DNA from: Phycisphaeraceae bacterium
Lineage (GTDB): Bacteria > Planctomycetota > Phycisphaerae > Phycisphaerales > UBA1924
Direction of reading: 5' to 3'
DNA: 64,000 nt
Assembly: GCA_019636795.1 (NCBI GenBank)
Contig: JAHBWW010000006.1
Location: 227,253 to 291,252 of the forward strand
In this document: in pieces, positions 61,721-64,000 of the stretch
Numbering within the stretch: the stretch's first letter is position 1
How the letters are laid out: each line of letters opens with the position of its first letter
Notes under the pieces: generated by a model
The model's input: the letters and a program-made list of their open reading frames with translations, nothing else
Databases searched by the model: none
Told to the model about the DNA's origin: nothing
Made by a program: the position numbers and the translations under genes

Positions 61721-63448
61721 TCAGGCGGGCGCTGGTTCTGCGGGGTCGGCGCGCATGAAGAGTGCTTCGCCTTTGGTGATGGTTTGGCCGATTTTGAGGC
61801 TGTGGGGGCCGTTCCATTGGGCGAGTTGGTCGAGCGGGGCGACGAAGGGGGAGTTGCAGTCTTCGGGGCTGGTGAGGTGGTTGCAGTTCCAGCGTCGCCA
61901 GAGGTCGGCCATTTTTTCGGGCATGGCGGGATAGAGGAGGAGGGAGGCGATGCGGAGTGCTTCGCCGCAAGAGTAGAGGATGGTGGCCAGGGCTTTGTCG
62001 GCGTGTTCGATGGTGTCGAGTTGCTTGGCGAGGGTGAAGGGTGTGCTGTAGGAGATGAAGTCATCGACGGCGCGCACGAGGGCGGTGCCTTGTGCGAGCG
62101 CGGTCTGGAGGTCGATGGTGTCGAGGGCGTTGGCAGCGGCGGTGACGGCGGCGGTGGTGAGGGCGGGGAAGTCGAAGGTGCGGATGGGGCCTTGGGCGGG
62201 TTTGCCGGTGTTGGCGCGAGCCTGGAGAGCGAGTTGGAGGGCTTTGCCGCCTTCGAAGCCGAAGCGCCCGTCGCAGTCGCGGGTGATGGTGCTCTCGAAG
62301 TATTTTTCGATCATGTTTGAGACGCGGCTGGTGGCGTTGCCGATGCCGTTGGCGAGGTCGGCGTTGAAGACGTCGATGAAGCGTGAGTAGGCGAAGTCGG
62401 CGTCGGTGGCGCCGATGGGGCCCTGGGTGGCGAGGAACCAGCGGAGTGCGTCGAGGTGATAGCGTTCGGCGTAGGCGCGGAGCTGGTCGATCTCGATGAA
62501 GTTGCCGAGGCTTTTGGACATTTTCTTGCCTTCGGCGATGAAGTAGGCGTGTGCGTAGATGGTGGCGGGAGGTTGCTCGCCGAGGGCGCGGAGCATGGCG
62601 GGCCAGATGACGGCGTGGAACCAGAGGATGTCCTTGGCCATGAGGTGGGTGATGGGGAGGGGAGTTTGCGCCCGCGCTTGCGCTTGGGCGTCTTTGGGCC
62701 AGTATTTGCGGCGGGTGGGGGTGTCGACGGTGGAGAGGTAGTTGCAGAGGGCTTCGATCCAGACGTAGACGCGGTGCTCGGGGTCGTTGGGCATGACGAC
62801 GCCCCAGTCGGGGTCGCCGGGCTTGATGCGGCGTGAGACGGGGATGCGCTGGAGGCCTTGACGGATTCGGCTGAGGGTTTCGTTTTTGCGTGCTTCGGGG
62901 AGGACGCGGATGCGGTCGGACTCGATCTCGGCGCGGAGCCATGCTTCGTAGCGATCGAGGCGGAAGAAGTAGTTTTGCTCGGTTCGCTTTTCGAGTGGGC
63001 GGCCGGTGACAGGGCTTTTGTAGTCGTGTTCCTTGGCGGTGGTTTCGGTGAGGTACTCTTCCTGGGAGGCGTCCCACCAGCCTTCGTAGTCGCCGAGTTC
63101 GATGTCGCCGGAGTCGACGAGGCGCTGGATGTAGGAGCTGGCGCGGGTTTTGTGGCGGTCTTCGGTGGTGCGGACGAAGTCGTCGTTGGAGAAGTTCATG
63201 AAGGCGAAGGCGTCGCGGAAGCGATCGGCGTTGAGGTCGGCCCATTGGAGGGGGGTCATGGAGTGTGCGGCGGCTGAGGTGACGACCTTTTCGGCGTGTT
63301 CGTCGGTGCCTGTGAGGAAGAAGACATCGCGGCCTTGGAGGCGGGCCAGGCGTGCGGTGACGTCGGCGATGAGGGTGGTGTAGCAGTGGCCGATATGTGG
63401 GCGGTCGTTGACGTAGTAGATGGGTGTTGTGACGTAGAAGGGGGTCAT
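61721..63448 (-). CDS. metG: Methionyl-tRNA synthetase
   Basis: The 575-residue protein has the class I signatures PHIGH (near residue 17) and KKMSKS (near 307), plus YWPKDAQAQARAQ-type insertion and an anticodon-binding helical domain near the C-terminus. The knuckle region lacks the CxxC zinc pairs of the E. coli type. It charges tRNA-Met. The C-terminal dimerisation domain is absent. Its start ATG is at 63448; the gene is complete and typical. Confidence 0.95.
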   Translation of the reverse strand: MTPFYVTTPIYYVNDRPHIGHCYTTLIADVTARLARLQGRDVFFLTGTDEHAEKVVTSAAAHSMTPLQWADLNADRFRDAFAFMNFSNDDFVRTTEDRHKTRASSYIQRLVDSGDIELGDYEGWWDASQEEYLTETTAKEHDYKSPVTGRPLEKRTEQNYFFRLDRYEAWLRAEIESDRIRVLPEARKNETLSRIRQGLQRIPVSRRIKPGDPDWGVVMPNDPEHRVYVWIEALCNYLSTVDTPTRRKYWPKDAQAQARAQTPLPITHLMAKDILWFHAVIWPAMLRALGEQPPATIYAHAYFIAEGKKMSKSLGNFIEIDQLRAYAERYHLDALRWFLATQGPIGATDADFAYSRFIDVFNADLANGIGNATSRVSNMIEKYFESTITRDCDGRFGFEGGKALQLALQARANTGKPAQGPIRTFDFPALTTAAVTAAANALDTIDLQTALAQGTALVRAVDDFISYSTPFTLAKQLDTIEHADKALATILYSCGEALRIASLLLYPAMPEKMADLWRRWNCNHLTSPEDCNSPFVAPLDQLAQWNGPHSLKIGQTITKGEALFMRADPAEPAPA

Positions 63449-63578
63449 GGGAGGGAGTTTAGGCGGGGGGAAATCGACGTTCGTGTGATAGTCGGTTCGA
63501 TAAACAGCGTGTGATGAGGTGTGGATAAGTTCGCGAGCTCGTTTGGCGGATTCATTTGGGTTTCATCAGGGAAAACCC

Positions 63579-63606
63579 TTGAATAGCACGGTTTTTGTGG
63601 TAAAAT
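63579..63606 (+). promoter_or_regulatory. Sigma-70-type promoter for the final gene
   Basis: TTGAAT (63579-63584) and TAAAAT (63601-63606) lie 16 bases apart, a good -35/-10 pair on the plus strand. They would start a leader of about 110 nt before the ATG at 63726. That leader contains a near-perfect hairpin at 63683-63708 (GCGG and CTCAT arms with one bulged C) just before the ribosome binding site. The 277-bp gap after metG holds nothing else recognised. Confidence 0.6.
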
Positions 63607-63725
63607 GAAGGTATAGTGCTCGGGAGGGCGCTGGCGGTACGAGAGATTGAGAAAACTCTTATGGCTTCGAGTTGTGTATAGGGCGGCCTCATGCGCACAA
63701 TGAGCCGCGAGCAAGAGGTAAGCGT

Positions 63726-64000
63726 ATGAGTTGCGACATTGAGCAGTTTCCGGATTTTCCGGAGCATTTCAGGCAAGAGTTTTTGGCGTATCTGAGGCGC
63801 CGCGAGGGCTACCTGAAGGCTGGGCTCAAAGGGCAGTATGCGGTGTTCAGGGGCAACGAAGAACTCGGAGTCGGCAAGACTCTGGAAGATGCCGTTGAGA
63901 TTGGGGTCAAGGGCGCGCTTGGGGAACAGTATTTCATGCAGCAGATCGCTGCGGAAGAAGTAATCGAAGTGCTTTCGCATCTGGCTTATGTTGACAGCGA
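63726..64000 (+). CDS. Small protein of unknown function (3' end outside window)
   Basis: The readable 91 residues begin MSCDIEQFPDFPEHF and contain a compact fold: LKGQYAVFRGNEELGVGKTL, then a helical stretch ending at the window edge. A Gly-x-Tyr-x-Val-Phe pattern followed by a long helix resembles small DUF5678-type proteins, but I could not confirm it. AGAGGT upstream of the ATG supports the start. The frame is open to the end of the window. Confidence 0.6.
   Translation, partial: MSCDIEQFPDFPEHFRQEFLAYLRRREGYLKAGLKGQYAVFRGNEELGVGKTLEDAVEIGVKGALGEQYFMQQIAAEEVIEVLSHLAYVDS

Overview
The window reads as chromosome of a motile planctomycete, most likely of the class Phycisphaerae. This is an inference from content: GC-rich DNA, exported proteins ending in dockerin-like Asn-Asp-Gly repeats or PEP-CTERM-like tails, an ECF sigma factor beside a kinase-TPR protein, and a full-length flagellar hook/filament block. 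No rRNA, CRISPR array, insertion sequence or integrase was seen. One tRNA (Ser-GGA) is present.

Layout. 0-3.3 kb: the end of an EF-hand protein, then a leftward overlapping trio (M19 dipeptidase, sulfotransferase-like protein, class IV aminotransferase). 3.3-8.5 kb: a membrane-anchored unknown, a degenerate EAL protein, and a leftward run nrdR-scoA-two small membrane proteins-scoB-small membrane protein. 8.6-19.3 kb: a leftward flagellar block (flgI, rod-binding flgJ-like, flgN-like, flgK, flgL, fliW, csrA, two flagellins). It has two sigma-54-type promoters and CsrA-like sites over both flagellin ribosome binding sites. 19.4-30.2 kb: a rightward run of histidine kinase, STAS protein and a type II secretion/type IV pilus-like machine (ATPase, inner-membrane platform, PilM/N/O-like proteins, five pseudopilins). 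30.2-35.4 kb: a response regulator with an HD-GYP protein (leftward), then an ECF sigma factor with a Ser/Thr kinase-TPR protein (rightward). 35.4-41 kb: two exported paralogs with different C-terminal tails, and an amino-sugar/sugar operon. 41-52.3 kb: mainly housekeeping genes (ffh, truB, glycosyltransferase, PAP2 phosphatase, tRNA-Ser, ribE, purH, ferredoxin) plus an exported S74-type protein, a PQQ-like lipoprotein and an HNH nuclease. 52.3-54.5 kb: a tandem palindromic repeat and small unknown genes. 54.5-59.3 kb: a phage-like cassette (XRE-S24 repressor divergent from an HTH protein, an ABC-ATPase/GNAT fusion, a tiny basic protein and a terminase large subunit). 59.4-64 kb: an exported PEP-CTERM-like protein, a frameshifted subtilase, metG and a partial gene.

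The parts most worth follow-up are the isolated terminase cassette with a four-cysteine insertion between its ATPase and nuclease domains, the FliW-CsrA-flagellin circuit, and the palindromic repeat found beside and inside the cassette region. All functions were assigned by reading motifs and translated sequence; no database search was run.
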